Assembly: GCA_017621705.1 (NCBI GenBank)
Contig: JAGASR010000017.1
Span: forward strand, 1 to 64,000
Direction of reading: 5' to 3'
From: Clostridia bacterium
Lineage (GTDB): Bacteria > Bacillota > Clostridia > Oscillospirales > UBA644
Length of the DNA stretch: 64,000 bases
Shown: in pieces, positions 28,673-37,069 of the stretch
Position numbering within the stretch: position 1 is the stretch's first letter
Layout of the letters: the number at the start of each line of letters is the position of its first letter
Notes under the pieces: generated by a model
Told to the model about the DNA's origin: nothing
The model's input: the letters and a program-made list of their open reading frames with translations, nothing else
Databases searched by the model: none
Position numbers and translations under genes: made by a program

Positions 28673-28951
28673 ATGGAAAACTACGACACCGTTCTTGCGA
28701 TAAAAAGAATAAAAATTATGGAGCTTTATTTCGATACCGTCAAGGAAGCCTTTTTGATCGACCGATCGCTTATCAATGACGGACCGATTGGCGAAATGTT
28801 TTCTGCTCTCCTTAATTATTATGAGGGCGGACAGTGGCTTGCCGATTATGAAGCAGACGAAAAAGGGCTGATTCCCTGCGGTCTCAAGCGCGGAATACTT
28901 TCGCAGGATGCTTTTTTCGATTTTTTATCCGAAATTCACGAAGAAAACTGA
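28673..28951 (+). CDS. DUF4298 domain protein
   Basis: 92 residues from ATG 28673, with AAGGAGA upstream; the frame opens earlier but that part overlaps the promoter. The block ALLNYYEGGQWLADYEADEKGLIPCGLKRGILSQDAFFDFLSEI matches DUF4298, a small helical family common in Firmicutes whose function is unknown. Monocistronic, with its own promoter and a strong shared terminator. Confidence 0.78.
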   Translation: MENYDTVLAIKRIKIMELYFDTVKEAFLIDRSLINDGPIGEMFSALLNYYEGGQWLADYEADEKGLIPCGLKRGILSQDAFFDFLSEIHEEN

Positions 28952-28958
28952 ATTATCC

Positions 28959-28996
28959 CAAAGACCAAACAGAAAATGTTTGGTCTTTGATTTTTA
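28959..28996. terminator. bidirectional terminator, DUF4298 / repeat lipoprotein
   Basis: CAAAGACCAAAC (28959-28970) and GTTTGGTCTTTG (28978-28989) form a perfect 12-bp stem with T-rich flanks on both strands, between convergent genes. Confidence 0.92.
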
Positions 28997-30919
28997 TTCG
29001 GCAATTTCGTTTCCGTTAATATCGTATGCTTTTTCGGAAACTATCTCCGAATTTTCATCGTATTCCGTGACGATCTTCGAGCCGTCTTCGAAATAAACAG
29101 TCTTTTTTTCTCGACGTACGGGGAACCCGAATTCATCTGTGCTCTGAATTTCTTCGGTTTCGAGCGTACCGTTTTTATAAACTTTGATGGTTTTTCTGAG
29201 AGCTTCCATATCGGTCGTATATTCGTATTTTGTTTCGTCAACGACAGTTCCGTCGGCATCATATTCCGTTTCCGAAAGGATCTCGAAAAATTCGTTGTAT
29301 ACGGATTCAAATCTCGCACCGGTTTCGGAATGAACGACTTCTTTTTCAAAGTAAACGATACCGTTCGTGTCGATCGCATAATGCTTTTCGGAAGTTACTT
29401 TTCCGTTTTCGTAAACCTTTTTACTCTTCAGTTCGCCTGTTTCGAAATATTCGCTTTCGTGTCTGAGTTCGCTTAAAACGGTTCCGTCAGCCGCATAGTA
29501 AATTTCGCTTACTATTTCTCCGCTTCCGTCTTTTTTGCAGACGCTCTTTGCTCCGTCTTCGTAATATTCAACGGTCGTTGCAGGGAAGCGGAACCAGCCG
29601 AAATTATCTGTCGAAGTCATGAAATCGGTCGCTTCGTATGTCAGAACACCGTCTTTATAGTGTTTTTCGGAAGATTTGTTACCGTTTTCGTCATATTCAA
29701 GTTCAAAAATATCTTCTTCGGTCTTGTTGCCGTCGCCGTCAAAAACGATTCTTGAGGTCTGATCGCCGTATTCGTTATATGTGCTCAGATAAGAAACTTC
29801 CATATCGGGGTAGTGATACGTTTCGTTCGCAAGATACGACCAGCCGTCTTTATCGAGAGCGTATTCCTCTTCGGTAGTCAGAGCGCCGTTGATATATGTC
29901 TTTTTGCTTGTAAGATTGTCGCTTTCATCGTATTCACATTCGCAGATATAATATTCGCCGAGAACTCCCGATGCATCGTAATTCTTTTCGGAGATAAGTT
30001 CGCCGTGATCGTTATATTCGGAGATCTTCGTACCTCCGTCGGGCAGGTATTCAATATTTTTCTTCGGGAAGTTCAGAGTGCCGTCGGGCGTTGAAATATT
30101 CGCATATTCGGTAACTTCATCGACAAGCACGCCGTCGATATAATGCTTTTCCGAAACCGTATTGCCGTTTTCGTCGTATTCTCTTTCGTAATGCTCTTTG
30201 AAAAATACTTCACCGTTCATATAAGACTGCTGAATTAAAACAGTATCGCCGTTTTCTTCAAATTCGTGAATAAATACGGTCTCGCCCTCGTAGTCGTTAT
30301 GAATTATTTTTGCCTGGTAAAGATTTCCGTCTTTATTTTCTGCATATTCGTAAATGACTTCGAATTTAACGTTTCCGTCGACATCGTATGAAGTGTTTTT
30401 CAGTTCATTTCCGTACTCGTCGTATTCGTAAACATCGCTGCCACCGTCCGGAATATATGAAGTGAAGCTTTTCTGATACGTTTTTCCGCTTTCGGTGACA
30501 GCATATTCGGAAACGATAATCAGTTGTCCGTTTTCGTAGGTGGATTCTTTGATTTTATTTCCGTTTTCATCGTATTCGGCATAGGTTGCGTTTTCGCTGA
30601 TAACTTCGCCGTTTTCATCGTAGCACGTTATACGAATGATATCTCCGTTTTCATTGTAATTGTAGATATCCGCGCCGCCATCGTAAGTCCAGATCTCACT
30701 TTCACAGACGGTGCAGGCGTTGTCCTCGATAGTGTGTTCTTCTCTATTGAACGATTCGCCGCAATCACAGACTTTCCAGTGCTCTGAAATATTTCTTTCC
30801 CATGAGTCGGATGTATGTTTATGAGGAGCATTCGGATCGTCGTTATCGGTCTGATTTTCGGCGCAGGAGGTCAAAAGAGCCGCTGTGCAAAGAAGTATTA
30901 TCAAATATTTTTTTAACAT
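28994..30919 (-). CDS. repeat-rich secreted lipoprotein
   Basis: 641 residues. The second of two adjacent ATGs (30919) has better spacing to AAGGAG. A lipoprotein signal ends LLTSC near residue 20. Next is a small His/Cys cluster (HWKVCDCGES..., H..., CTVCE; about residues 48-75). From about residue 78 to the end run imperfect repeats of roughly 75-90 residues built from the motifs YDENGN, K.Y.NG.L..E and EYA...DG. They resemble YwqK/MORN-type repeats, and the many Asp and Asn suggest a beta-rich, possibly Ca-binding fold. Attached to the outer membrane face; ligand unknown. Confidence 0.75.
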   Translation of the reverse strand: MLKKYLIILLCTAALLTSCAENQTDNDDPNAPHKHTSDSWERNISEHWKVCDCGESFNREEHTIEDNACTVCESEIWTYDGGADIYNYNENGDIIRITCYDENGEVISENATYAEYDENGNKIKESTYENGQLIIVSEYAVTESGKTYQKSFTSYIPDGGSDVYEYDEYGNELKNTSYDVDGNVKFEVIYEYAENKDGNLYQAKIIHNDYEGETVFIHEFEENGDTVLIQQSYMNGEVFFKEHYEREYDENGNTVSEKHYIDGVLVDEVTEYANISTPDGTLNFPKKNIEYLPDGGTKISEYNDHGELISEKNYDASGVLGEYYICECEYDESDNLTSKKTYINGALTTEEEYALDKDGWSYLANETYHYPDMEVSYLSTYNEYGDQTSRIVFDGDGNKTEEDIFELEYDENGNKSSEKHYKDGVLTYEATDFMTSTDNFGWFRFPATTVEYYEDGAKSVCKKDGSGEIVSEIYYAADGTVLSELRHESEYFETGELKSKKVYENGKVTSEKHYAIDTNGIVYFEKEVVHSETGARFESVYNEFFEILSETEYDADGTVVDETKYEYTTDMEALRKTIKVYKNGTLETEEIQSTDEFGFPVRREKKTVYFEDGSKIVTEYDENSEIVSEKAYDINGNEIAE

Positions 30920-31013
30920 CATTTATCTCCTTTTGATCAGGAAGTCGGTATATATTTCAGTATACCATATTCCTTGTGGCGTGTCAAGCACGCGTATTTT
31001 ACGTAAAAATAAA

Positions 31014-31043
31014 ATCTCAACCCGAAAAAGTATCGGGCTGAGA
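31014..31043 (-). terminator. terminator after trmO
   Basis: ATCTCAACCCGA (31014-31025) and TCGGGCTGAGAT (31032-31043) pair with one mismatch. On the minus strand the stem is followed by TTTTATTTTT. Confidence 0.85.
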
Positions 31044-31049
31044 TCTTTT

Positions 31050-31745
31050 TCATTTTTTTATTGCTCTGAATACGAATACGGTTTGACCGTCGGCGCGAAA
31101 ACCTATATCGTAGCCCGAATAATCAAGCCCGTAGATTTTTTCGGGGTCGTTATCGTATCCGGGGCGAGGGTCGTTTTCGAGTATTCCCGTGACCGCGGAA
31201 ATAATATTTTCGGGCAAGGCTTTATCAGCTCCGTTTTCAAAAACGACGGCAAGTTTATGCTCTCTTGTGCGTTTTGTATAGCCTTCGGATGCTTCTGGAT
31301 GCAGGTCGGCAACGGGTATATACGGCTTTATATCAAAAATGGGGGTACCGTCAAGCATATCGATGCCCGAGACCGTCAGAACCGGAGCATCAGGGCAGGA
31401 AAGATCGACTTTTTCGAGTTTTACGCATGAAAGACCTAGACTGTTCGGACGGAACGGCGAGCGTGTCGCAAAAACACCGACTCTTTCATTCCCACCGAGA
31501 CGGGGAGGGCGGACGGTCGGGCGGAACTCATCCGAAACGGCTTGCGAAAATTGCCAGATGATCCAGAGGTGCGAGAATTCTTCAAGTCCGCGCACTGCCT
31601 CCGCATTTCTGTATTTTTTTTCGAATACGATCTTTCCCTCAAGCTCTTTTACAAGACCGCTCTGACGGGGAATCCCGAATTTCTCGGAAAAGCCCGTGTG
31701 GATGTATGCTATCGGTTCTATCTGAATTTTTGCGCTGTCATTCAT
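31050..31745 (-). CDS. trmO: tRNA (N6-threonylcarbamoyladenosine(37)-N6)-methyltransferase TrmO
   Basis: 231 residues of the TsaA/YaeB family: IAYIHTGFSEKFGIPRQSGLV at the N-terminus, EEFSHLWIIWQFS, the SAM-site block GVFATRSPFRPNSLGLS, and DMLDGTPIFDIKPYIP. TrmO methylates t6A37 of tRNA(Thr) using S-adenosylmethionine. It starts 16 bp behind the P-loop ATPase gene and is probably co-transcribed with it. Confidence 0.93.
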   Translation of the reverse strand: MNDSAKIQIEPIAYIHTGFSEKFGIPRQSGLVKELEGKIVFEKKYRNAEAVRGLEEFSHLWIIWQFSQAVSDEFRPTVRPPRLGGNERVGVFATRSPFRPNSLGLSCVKLEKVDLSCPDAPVLTVSGIDMLDGTPIFDIKPYIPVADLHPEASEGYTKRTREHKLAVVFENGADKALPENIISAVTGILENDPRPGYDNDPEKIYGLDYSGYDIGFRADGQTVFVFRAIKK

Positions 31746-31761
31746 TTCTTATCCCTGCTTT

Positions 31762-32829
31762 TTAGGTATCTTTTTTGATTATGTGTTTTTGAATAAATGC
31801 TTTTGTTTCGAGTTCTAGCAATGAAAAATTCATCGCCGAAATATATATATCTTCAAGGTCGTCGTGATACGCTTTTGCTTTCTTGATGCGCAAAACAGCC
31901 TCTTTTATGCATGCGTTCAGCGCCTTGTAATCTGCTGTTAGACGTTTTTTATCGATGTCTCCGATAAATCTTTCCATGCTTACGGATTTCGCATTTTTCG
32001 GTTCGAACCGAGCCATAAAAGTGTCCGATGCGATCGCAAAACCAAGTTCGGGGACAGCCGCATGCATCATTCTGTCGGGCATGAGGGGGTTATAAAAAGC
32101 GTAAACGGTATATCCTTCATCTTTTGCGCCATGTGCAAACCTTGAAATAATTCTGTCGCTAAGCAAGTATTTATCCTTTACAGTTATGACTTTTTCGCAT
32201 AAATTATATATCGTATCGTAAAAAGTCACGATTCCGAGCGGTGTTATGCCCGAAATAAAGCGTTTTTTTATCTTTCCGCATTGTTCGCCTTTTTTTACGA
32301 CTGTTTTCTTTATAAGTCCGTCTGTAAAACTGTTTGCCTTTACATTGTTGAACGCTTTTTCTGCTGTCTTTTCGATATCCTCGTATATTGCGCCTGCGGC
32401 TTTCAGCCATCTGTATGCTCCCGAAAACTCCGAAGAAACGTTTTGCGAAAGCTCGATAACGTCTTCTTTGAAAGAAACGATCTTTTCTTCGTCCCAGAAT
32501 CTTCCGACGTCTATTATGCCGCCCATTGCTCCCGGATATTTAGGCTCCATGGTATGCGGTGCCGTTCCGTCTGCGATCGCTATCGGGATATCTTTTATGC
32601 AAACCGCATCGAGAGAGTTCGGATCCGATGAGCAGAAAATGTATTCCACAGCCATATCCTGCGATTGAGCCGCGGATGCCACTTTTTTCATCAGACTGCT
32701 TTTACCCGTTCCAGGACCGCCTTTGATGATATAGGTGCTTTCAAAATCCCGTATTTCGTCAAAAAACGAAACAAAACCGTTTGCCGAGTTTGCCGCAAGG
32801 AATGTGCGGATTGATCTGTCTGTTTTCAT
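31762..32829 (-). CDS. P-loop ATPase (PRK06851-like)
   Basis: 355 residues. Walker A GGPGTGKSS lies near residues 37-45. Blocks such as VEYIFCSSDPNSLDAVCIKD, IAIADGTAPHTMEPKYPGAMGGIIDVGRFWDE match a clostridial family of uncharacterised ATP-binding proteins recorded as PRK06851. Family members often contain a second, degenerate P-loop half; here the second half begins around residue 190. Function unknown. Its ribosome binding site lies within the 3' arm of a strong hairpin just upstream. Confidence 0.72.
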   Translation of the reverse strand: MKTDRSIRTFLAANSANGFVSFFDEIRDFESTYIIKGGPGTGKSSLMKKVASAAQSQDMAVEYIFCSSDPNSLDAVCIKDIPIAIADGTAPHTMEPKYPGAMGGIIDVGRFWDEEKIVSFKEDVIELSQNVSSEFSGAYRWLKAAGAIYEDIEKTAEKAFNNVKANSFTDGLIKKTVVKKGEQCGKIKKRFISGITPLGIVTFYDTIYNLCEKVITVKDKYLLSDRIISRFAHGAKDEGYTVYAFYNPLMPDRMMHAAVPELGFAIASDTFMARFEPKNAKSVSMERFIGDIDKKRLTADYKALNACIKEAVLRIKKAKAYHDDLEDIYISAMNFSLLELETKAFIQKHIIKKDT

Positions 32830-32835
32830 AAAAAC

Positions 32836-32873
32836 ACTCCATACAATGTCGAATTCAGTCCATTATATGGAGT
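32836..32873 (-). terminator. hairpin between anti-sigma gene and P-loop ATPase gene
   Basis: On the minus strand ACTCCATATAATG pairs with CATTGTATGGAGT (13 bp, one G-U). The 3' arm is followed by GTTTTT and then the ATG of the next gene at 32829. The arm contains GGAG, the only ribosome binding site for that gene. It may end the sigma operon and also mask translation of the ATPase. Confidence 0.6.
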
Positions 32874-32887
32874 ATTTTGATTTTTTG

Positions 32888-34165
32888 TTATTTGGTCTGC
32901 TCGATGACGAGATATGTCATTCTGTTCGAGAAATCTCCGCTGACGATCTCGGGGAGAATTTCGCAGGCATAACCCGCAAAAAGCTTGAGAACGATATCGT
33001 CTTCATAGGCGACCGTGCATTCGTAAACGTTATATCTGTATCCGTCGTAAATAACACTGTCTGCCTGAAGAAATCTGTCGGGATAGTTTTCGTTTATGCC
33101 GTCCCAGTTTATATCTTCATTGGGCGAGTAGGGGATATAGACTATTTTTTCGTACGCTCCCGAAGAAAGCTTTGAGCTTACAACTGACGATGCGGCGATC
33201 TGTCTGACCGCTTCTTCCGTATCGCTGTCGGGAATATCGAAATACATATAGCTGTTTGCCGCATCCACACCTTCGTCTGTAGTCGGTGCCGCATATTCTG
33301 GCGCTTCTTCGACTGTCGGCTCTTCGGCGATTATTTCCTCTTCATCTTCGGGAAGCGGTTCTTCGACTGTCGGCTCTTCGATGAGTATTTCTTCTTCGGA
33401 CTCTGGAAGAGCTTCTTCGTAAGCGATTTCTTCCTCGATTTCGATTATCTCTTCCTCCGCTTCGACTTCGCATTCGACGGATTCCTCGATCTCACACTCT
33501 ACGGTTTCTTCTTCGATCGCAACTTCTTCAATTACTTCAGAATCGTCATAAGATTTTTCTTTTAAGCCTGACGTAGTCGTCGTACCTGTGCTTCCGCCGC
33601 CTGCTGCTGCGCCGTTAGTCGGGCAACTGTAGGTGACCGATTCTTCTACGGCATCTTCGCATTCTTCGTCCGAATAATCGTAATCTGCGGCGTAGAGATC
33701 CAAAGTACCGTTTTCTTCTGTGCTGTCAAAACCGATGTCTGCGCTTTTTGCTGTGCTGTCCTGCTGGACCATGATACCGTCAGCCATTTCGTTTGCGCCT
33801 TCGATTCTGCCGAAAAGGTCGGATCTGAAGACAAATACCGCGATCAATAAGCATGCGACAGCCGCTGAGACGGTTTTAACTGCGGGATGATTGATAAATC
33901 TGATTATAACGGGTCTCTTTGCAGCTTTGATCTTCGCCATTGTTTTTGCCGCAAAATCTTCGCCGGGAAGATCTTCCGTGCCGGGGATAAACCCGTCTTT
34001 TTTCATTACCGCTCGTATTCTGAGCGTTTCTTCATAAATTCTTCGACATTTTGAGCATTCTTTGATGTGCTCAAAAAATTCCCCCTCGGTCTTTTTATCA
34101 GCAAGACCGTCTATTATATCGTTTATTAAATTTATGTCGAAGAAAATATCTTTACTATTTTCCAC
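32888..34165 (-). CDS. zinc-finger anti-sigma factor with acidic extracytoplasmic domain
   Basis: 425 residues. The N-terminal zinc-finger anti-sigma motif is His33, Cys37, Cys40. One membrane segment lies near residues 95-115. Outside there is a Gly/Thr linker (about 165-180), then a strongly acidic, Glu-rich stretch (about 190-290, with EEPTVEE repeats) and a C-terminal ~120-residue domain. It lies directly downstream of an ECF sigma gene, the normal partner arrangement. The outer domain is inferred to sense an envelope signal. Confidence 0.82.
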   Translation of the reverse strand: MENSKDIFFDINLINDIIDGLADKKTEGEFFEHIKECSKCRRIYEETLRIRAVMKKDGFIPGTEDLPGEDFAAKTMAKIKAAKRPVIIRFINHPAVKTVSAAVACLLIAVFVFRSDLFGRIEGANEMADGIMVQQDSTAKSADIGFDSTEENGTLDLYAADYDYSDEECEDAVEESVTYSCPTNGAAAGGGSTGTTTTSGLKEKSYDDSEVIEEVAIEEETVECEIEESVECEVEAEEEIIEIEEEIAYEEALPESEEEILIEEPTVEEPLPEDEEEIIAEEPTVEEAPEYAAPTTDEGVDAANSYMYFDIPDSDTEEAVRQIAASSVVSSKLSSGAYEKIVYIPYSPNEDINWDGINENYPDRFLQADSVIYDGYRYNVYECTVAYEDDIVLKLFAGYACEILPEIVSGDFSNRMTYLVIEQTK

Positions 34166-34212
34166 TATAAATTCCTTTCATTACTGCTTCTGAAAAGTTA
34201 GACGTTTTTTTT

Positions 34213-34773
34213 TTACTCAATGTTCCACTTTTTCGATAAATAATTTTTCAGAGCAAGCCGCCCTCTGTTTAGACGTGATTTGAGCGTACCTTCTTTGAGC
34301 GAAGTCATCGCAACTATCTCCTCATACGAAAAGCCGTGAATGTCTTTTAGTTCGATCAGTTCACGCTGTTCGTCGGGTAAAGTCTTCAATGCTTCGTAAA
34401 GGTCGCGCTTCATCTGCTTTTTCTCAAAAGCTTCTTCGGGCAGAAAGGATTCATCGGAGAGGATCAGAAGCTCGGGGTCTTCCGGATCGTCCAGTGTTTT
34501 TGTCACTTTTGCGCGTTTTCCGTGCTTTTTCAGAAAATCCACGGCCAGATTGTATACGATTCTGTACATCCACGTCGTTATCGCGGACTGACCGTTGAAC
34601 GATGAGATCGACATATATACTTTGACGAAAGTCTCCTGCGCTATATCTTCCGCATCCTGCGGATTATGTACGAGCGACAGCGCAATGCGGTAGACTCTCG
34701 TCTGGTTTTCTCTTATAAAAGCTTCAAATGCCTGTTCGTCGCCATTTCTCAGCTTTTCCAGATTATCCGTCAA
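34213..34773 (-). CDS. ECF-type RNA polymerase sigma factor
   Basis: 186 residues. Sigma region 2 is LRNGDEQAFEAFIRENQTRVYRIALSLVHNPQDAEDIAQETFVKVY with ITTWMYRIVYNLAVDFL. Region 4 is LPDEQRELIELKDIHGFSYEEIVAMTSLKEGTLKSRLNRGRLAL. It would direct polymerase to an envelope-stress-type regulon under control of the downstream anti-sigma factor. Its start overlaps the 3' end of dusB by 11 bp, so the three genes form one operon. Confidence 0.93.
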   Translation of the reverse strand: MTDNLEKLRNGDEQAFEAFIRENQTRVYRIALSLVHNPQDAEDIAQETFVKVYMSISSFNGQSAITTWMYRIVYNLAVDFLKKHGKRAKVTKTLDDPEDPELLILSDESFLPEEAFEKKQMKRDLYEALKTLPDEQRELIELKDIHGFSYEEIVAMTSLKEGTLKSRLNRGRLALKNYLSKKWNIE

Positions 34774-35719
34774 GATAACACCTGCTTTCTGTCAAGTATT
34801 CTGAGATGATGCGTTCTGTTTGTTCGTATGTCTGTGTTTTCATTATTTCGTTTCGGACTTTTGCAGAGCCGCGAAGACCTTTTATATACCATGCAAGATG
34901 TTTTCTCGCTTCTGCGATCGCGACTTTCTCGGGCTTGTCCTTGCACATTTCGCGTACTTGCCAGAGAGCTTCGCTCAGTCTTTCTTCGTCGGGAACAAGG
35001 GTATATGTTCCCGTTTCGAAATATTCTTTGATATATTTGAAAATAAACGGATTTCCCTGCGATCCGCGAGCGATCATCAGCCCGTCGCAATTCGTCTGTT
35101 TTATCATATCCATCGCCGATTCGGGGGTGAATATGTCTCCGTTTCCGATGACGGGGATCGTCACCGCCTGCTTGACTTTTGCGATTATTTCTCTGTCGGC
35201 GGTTCCGGAATAAAGCTGATCTCTCGTTCTCGGATGAACGGTTATTATCGATGCTCCGCTTTCCTGCGCGATTTTTGCGAATTCAACGGCGTTTATCGTC
35301 TCTGCCGTATATCCCGATCTGAATTTGACGGTTACAGGGCATCTTACGGCTTTTACTGTCGCCTCAATGACTTTTCCCGCAAGCACAGGGTTTTTCATAA
35401 GCGCGCATCCGTCGCCGTTATTGACTATTTTCGGCATCGGGCAGCCCATATTTATATCAATAAACGCAGGCTTTCTTTCTTCAACTACTTTCGCCGCATA
35501 AGCCATGATATCGGGCTCATTCCCGAAAAGTTGTATACCAATAGGCTGCTCTTCTTCCGTAAAGGCGAGCAGCTCCGCGGTTTTTTTATCTTTATAATAG
35601 ATTCCCCTTGAGCTTACCATTTCCGTGCATACGACGTCAGCACCGTATTTTCTGCAAAGTCTGCGGAAAGGTGCGTCTGTAATGCCCGCAAGGGGGGCGA
35701 GATAAAGTTTGATGTTCAT
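34763..35719 (-). CDS. dusB: tRNA-dihydrouridine synthase
   Basis: 318 residues of the Dus family FMN TIM barrel: LAPLAGITDAPFRRLCRKYGAD, INMGCPMPKIVNNGDGCALMKNP with the catalytic Cys, and IGNGDIFTPESA for FMN-phosphate binding. It reduces specific uridines in tRNA. It is first in the operon with an ECF sigma/anti-sigma pair. Confidence 0.93.
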   Translation of the reverse strand: MNIKLYLAPLAGITDAPFRRLCRKYGADVVCTEMVSSRGIYYKDKKTAELLAFTEEEQPIGIQLFGNEPDIMAYAAKVVEERKPAFIDINMGCPMPKIVNNGDGCALMKNPVLAGKVIEATVKAVRCPVTVKFRSGYTAETINAVEFAKIAQESGASIITVHPRTRDQLYSGTADREIIAKVKQAVTIPVIGNGDIFTPESAMDMIKQTNCDGLMIARGSQGNPFIFKYIKEYFETGTYTLVPDEERLSEALWQVREMCKDKPEKVAIAEARKHLAWYIKGLRGSAKVRNEIMKTQTYEQTERIISEYLTESRCYLDG

Positions 35720-35761
35720 TTTGTTCGTTGGTGTCGGTGTTTAGTGTGTGTTTATTCTATC

Positions 35762-35790
35762 ATAATACCATTTTTTTATGTCATTGTCAA
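35762..35790 (-). promoter_or_regulatory. promoter of dusB-sigma-anti-sigma operon
   Basis: On the minus strand TTGACA (35790-35785) and TATTAT (35767-35762) are spaced by 17 bp. Confidence 0.8.
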
Positions 35791-35815
35791 GTCCCCGATA
35801 TGACGTAAAAACAAA

Positions 35816-35845
35816 GCTCTTCGCAACCTTTCGGAAACGAAGAGC
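35816..35845 (-). terminator. terminator after dnaJ
   Basis: GCTCTTCG (35816-35823) and CGAAGAGC (35838-35845) form an 8-bp stem. On the minus strand TTTGTTTTT follows. Confidence 0.85.
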
Positions 35846-35851
35846 ATATTG

Positions 35852-37000
35852 TTATTTCTGAGTGAACATTCCTTTGACTTTTTCCCAGAAGCCTTCGGAG
35901 CGCTCGTAATTTTTCTTGTTGAGCTTATCGAATTCCTCGAGAAGATCTTTCTGTTTGGAAGAAAGGCCCTTCGGGATCTCGACGATGATCTTGACGTACA
36001 TATCGCCTCTGCCTTTGGAGTTTATGTACGGAACACCTCTGCCCTTGAAGTTGTAAACGGTTCCCGACTGAATGCCTTCGGGAATCTTGTGCTTGATAGT
36101 CTGTCCGTCAATCGTCGGAATATCGATTGAGCAGCCGAGACAAGCCTGAACAAGCGTTATGGGAATATCGACATAAATATCAAATTCACGTCTTTCAAAG
36201 ATCGGGTGCGGATTTACGCTGACTCTGACGTTAAGATTGCCGTCCGAACCGCCGTTTTTGCCTGCACCGCCTTTGCCGCGGATCTGAACGGTCTGACCGT
36301 TGTTGATACCTGCGGGGATCTTGATATCTTCGGTAAAGGATTTTCTCGTCTGACCGTTGCCGTTACAGGTCTTACACGGGTTTTTAATGATCTTGCCGCT
36401 TCCGCCGCACGCAGAACATACTCTTTCCGTCTGCATACTGCCGAACATAGTCTGCGTTACCTGACGGATACGTCCCGTACCTTTACAGGTCTGACAGGTT
36501 TCGGGCGAAGAGCCTGCCGCAGCGCCCGTACCGTTACAGTCGGAACAAGTTACGAGTCTTCTTACGTTAACGGACTTTGTGCATCCGAAAACCGCTTCAA
36601 GAAAATCTATAGTTACGGAAACAGTGACGTCTTCGCCGGGAACTACGTTCGAACGTCTTCTCTGCGTAGTCTGACCGCCGCCGAAGAAACTGCCGAAAAT
36701 ATCTCCGAGGTCACCGAAGTCGATATTTGAATAAGAAACTCCGCCTCCCGGACCGCCGCCGTAGCTCGGGTCTACGCCTGCATGGCCGAACTGGTCATAA
36801 CGCGCTTTTTTATCTGCATCGGAAAGAACGGAATAAGCTTCGCCGACTTCTTTGAATTTCTGTTCCGCTTCTTCTTTATTGTTTGGGTTAAGGTCGGGGT
36901 GATACTGCTTTGCAAGCTTACGGTACGCTTTTTTTATTTCGTCGTCGCTCGCATTTCTGTCTACACCGAGAACCTCGTAGTAGTCACGATTGGTTGCCAT
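35852..37000 (-). CDS. dnaJ: chaperone protein DnaJ
   Basis: 382 residues. The J domain (1-70) contains HPD, followed by a Gly-rich segment with GGGPGGG. The zinc region has four CxxCxGxG-type repeats ([32 protein letters not shown]; about residues 148-215), and a C-terminal substrate-binding domain follows. It stimulates DnaK ATPase. It is last gene of the CIRCE-controlled operon, separated from dnaK by a strong hairpin. Confidence 0.97.
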   Translation of the reverse strand: MATNRDYYEVLGVDRNASDDEIKKAYRKLAKQYHPDLNPNNKEEAEQKFKEVGEAYSVLSDADKKARYDQFGHAGVDPSYGGGPGGGVSYSNIDFGDLGDIFGSFFGGGQTTQRRRSNVVPGEDVTVSVTIDFLEAVFGCTKSVNVRRLVTCSDCNGTGAAAGSSPETCQTCKGTGRIRQVTQTMFGSMQTERVCSACGGSGKIIKNPCKTCNGNGQTRKSFTEDIKIPAGINNGQTVQIRGKGGAGKNGGSDGNLNVRVSVNPHPIFERREFDIYVDIPITLVQACLGCSIDIPTIDGQTIKHKIPEGIQSGTVYNFKGRGVPYINSKGRGDMYVKIIVEIPKGLSSKQKDLLEEFDKLNKKNYERSEGFWEKVKGMFTQK

Positions 37001-37023
37001 AAAGCCCTCTCATTATATATTCC

Positions 37024-37056
37024 CAATGCATAACCGGAATTTCCGGTTATGCATTG
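37024..37056 (-). other. long perfect hairpin between dnaK and dnaJ
   Basis: CAATGCATAACCGG (37024-37037) is the exact complement of CCGGTTATGCATTG (37043-37056), loop 5 nt. No T-run follows on the minus strand, so it is unlikely to be an efficient terminator. A role in mRNA processing or in lowering dnaJ expression relative to dnaK is likely. Its T-poor flanks distinguish it from the other stems in this window. Confidence 0.75.
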
Positions 37057-37069
37057 AGTCTAAGGATTT

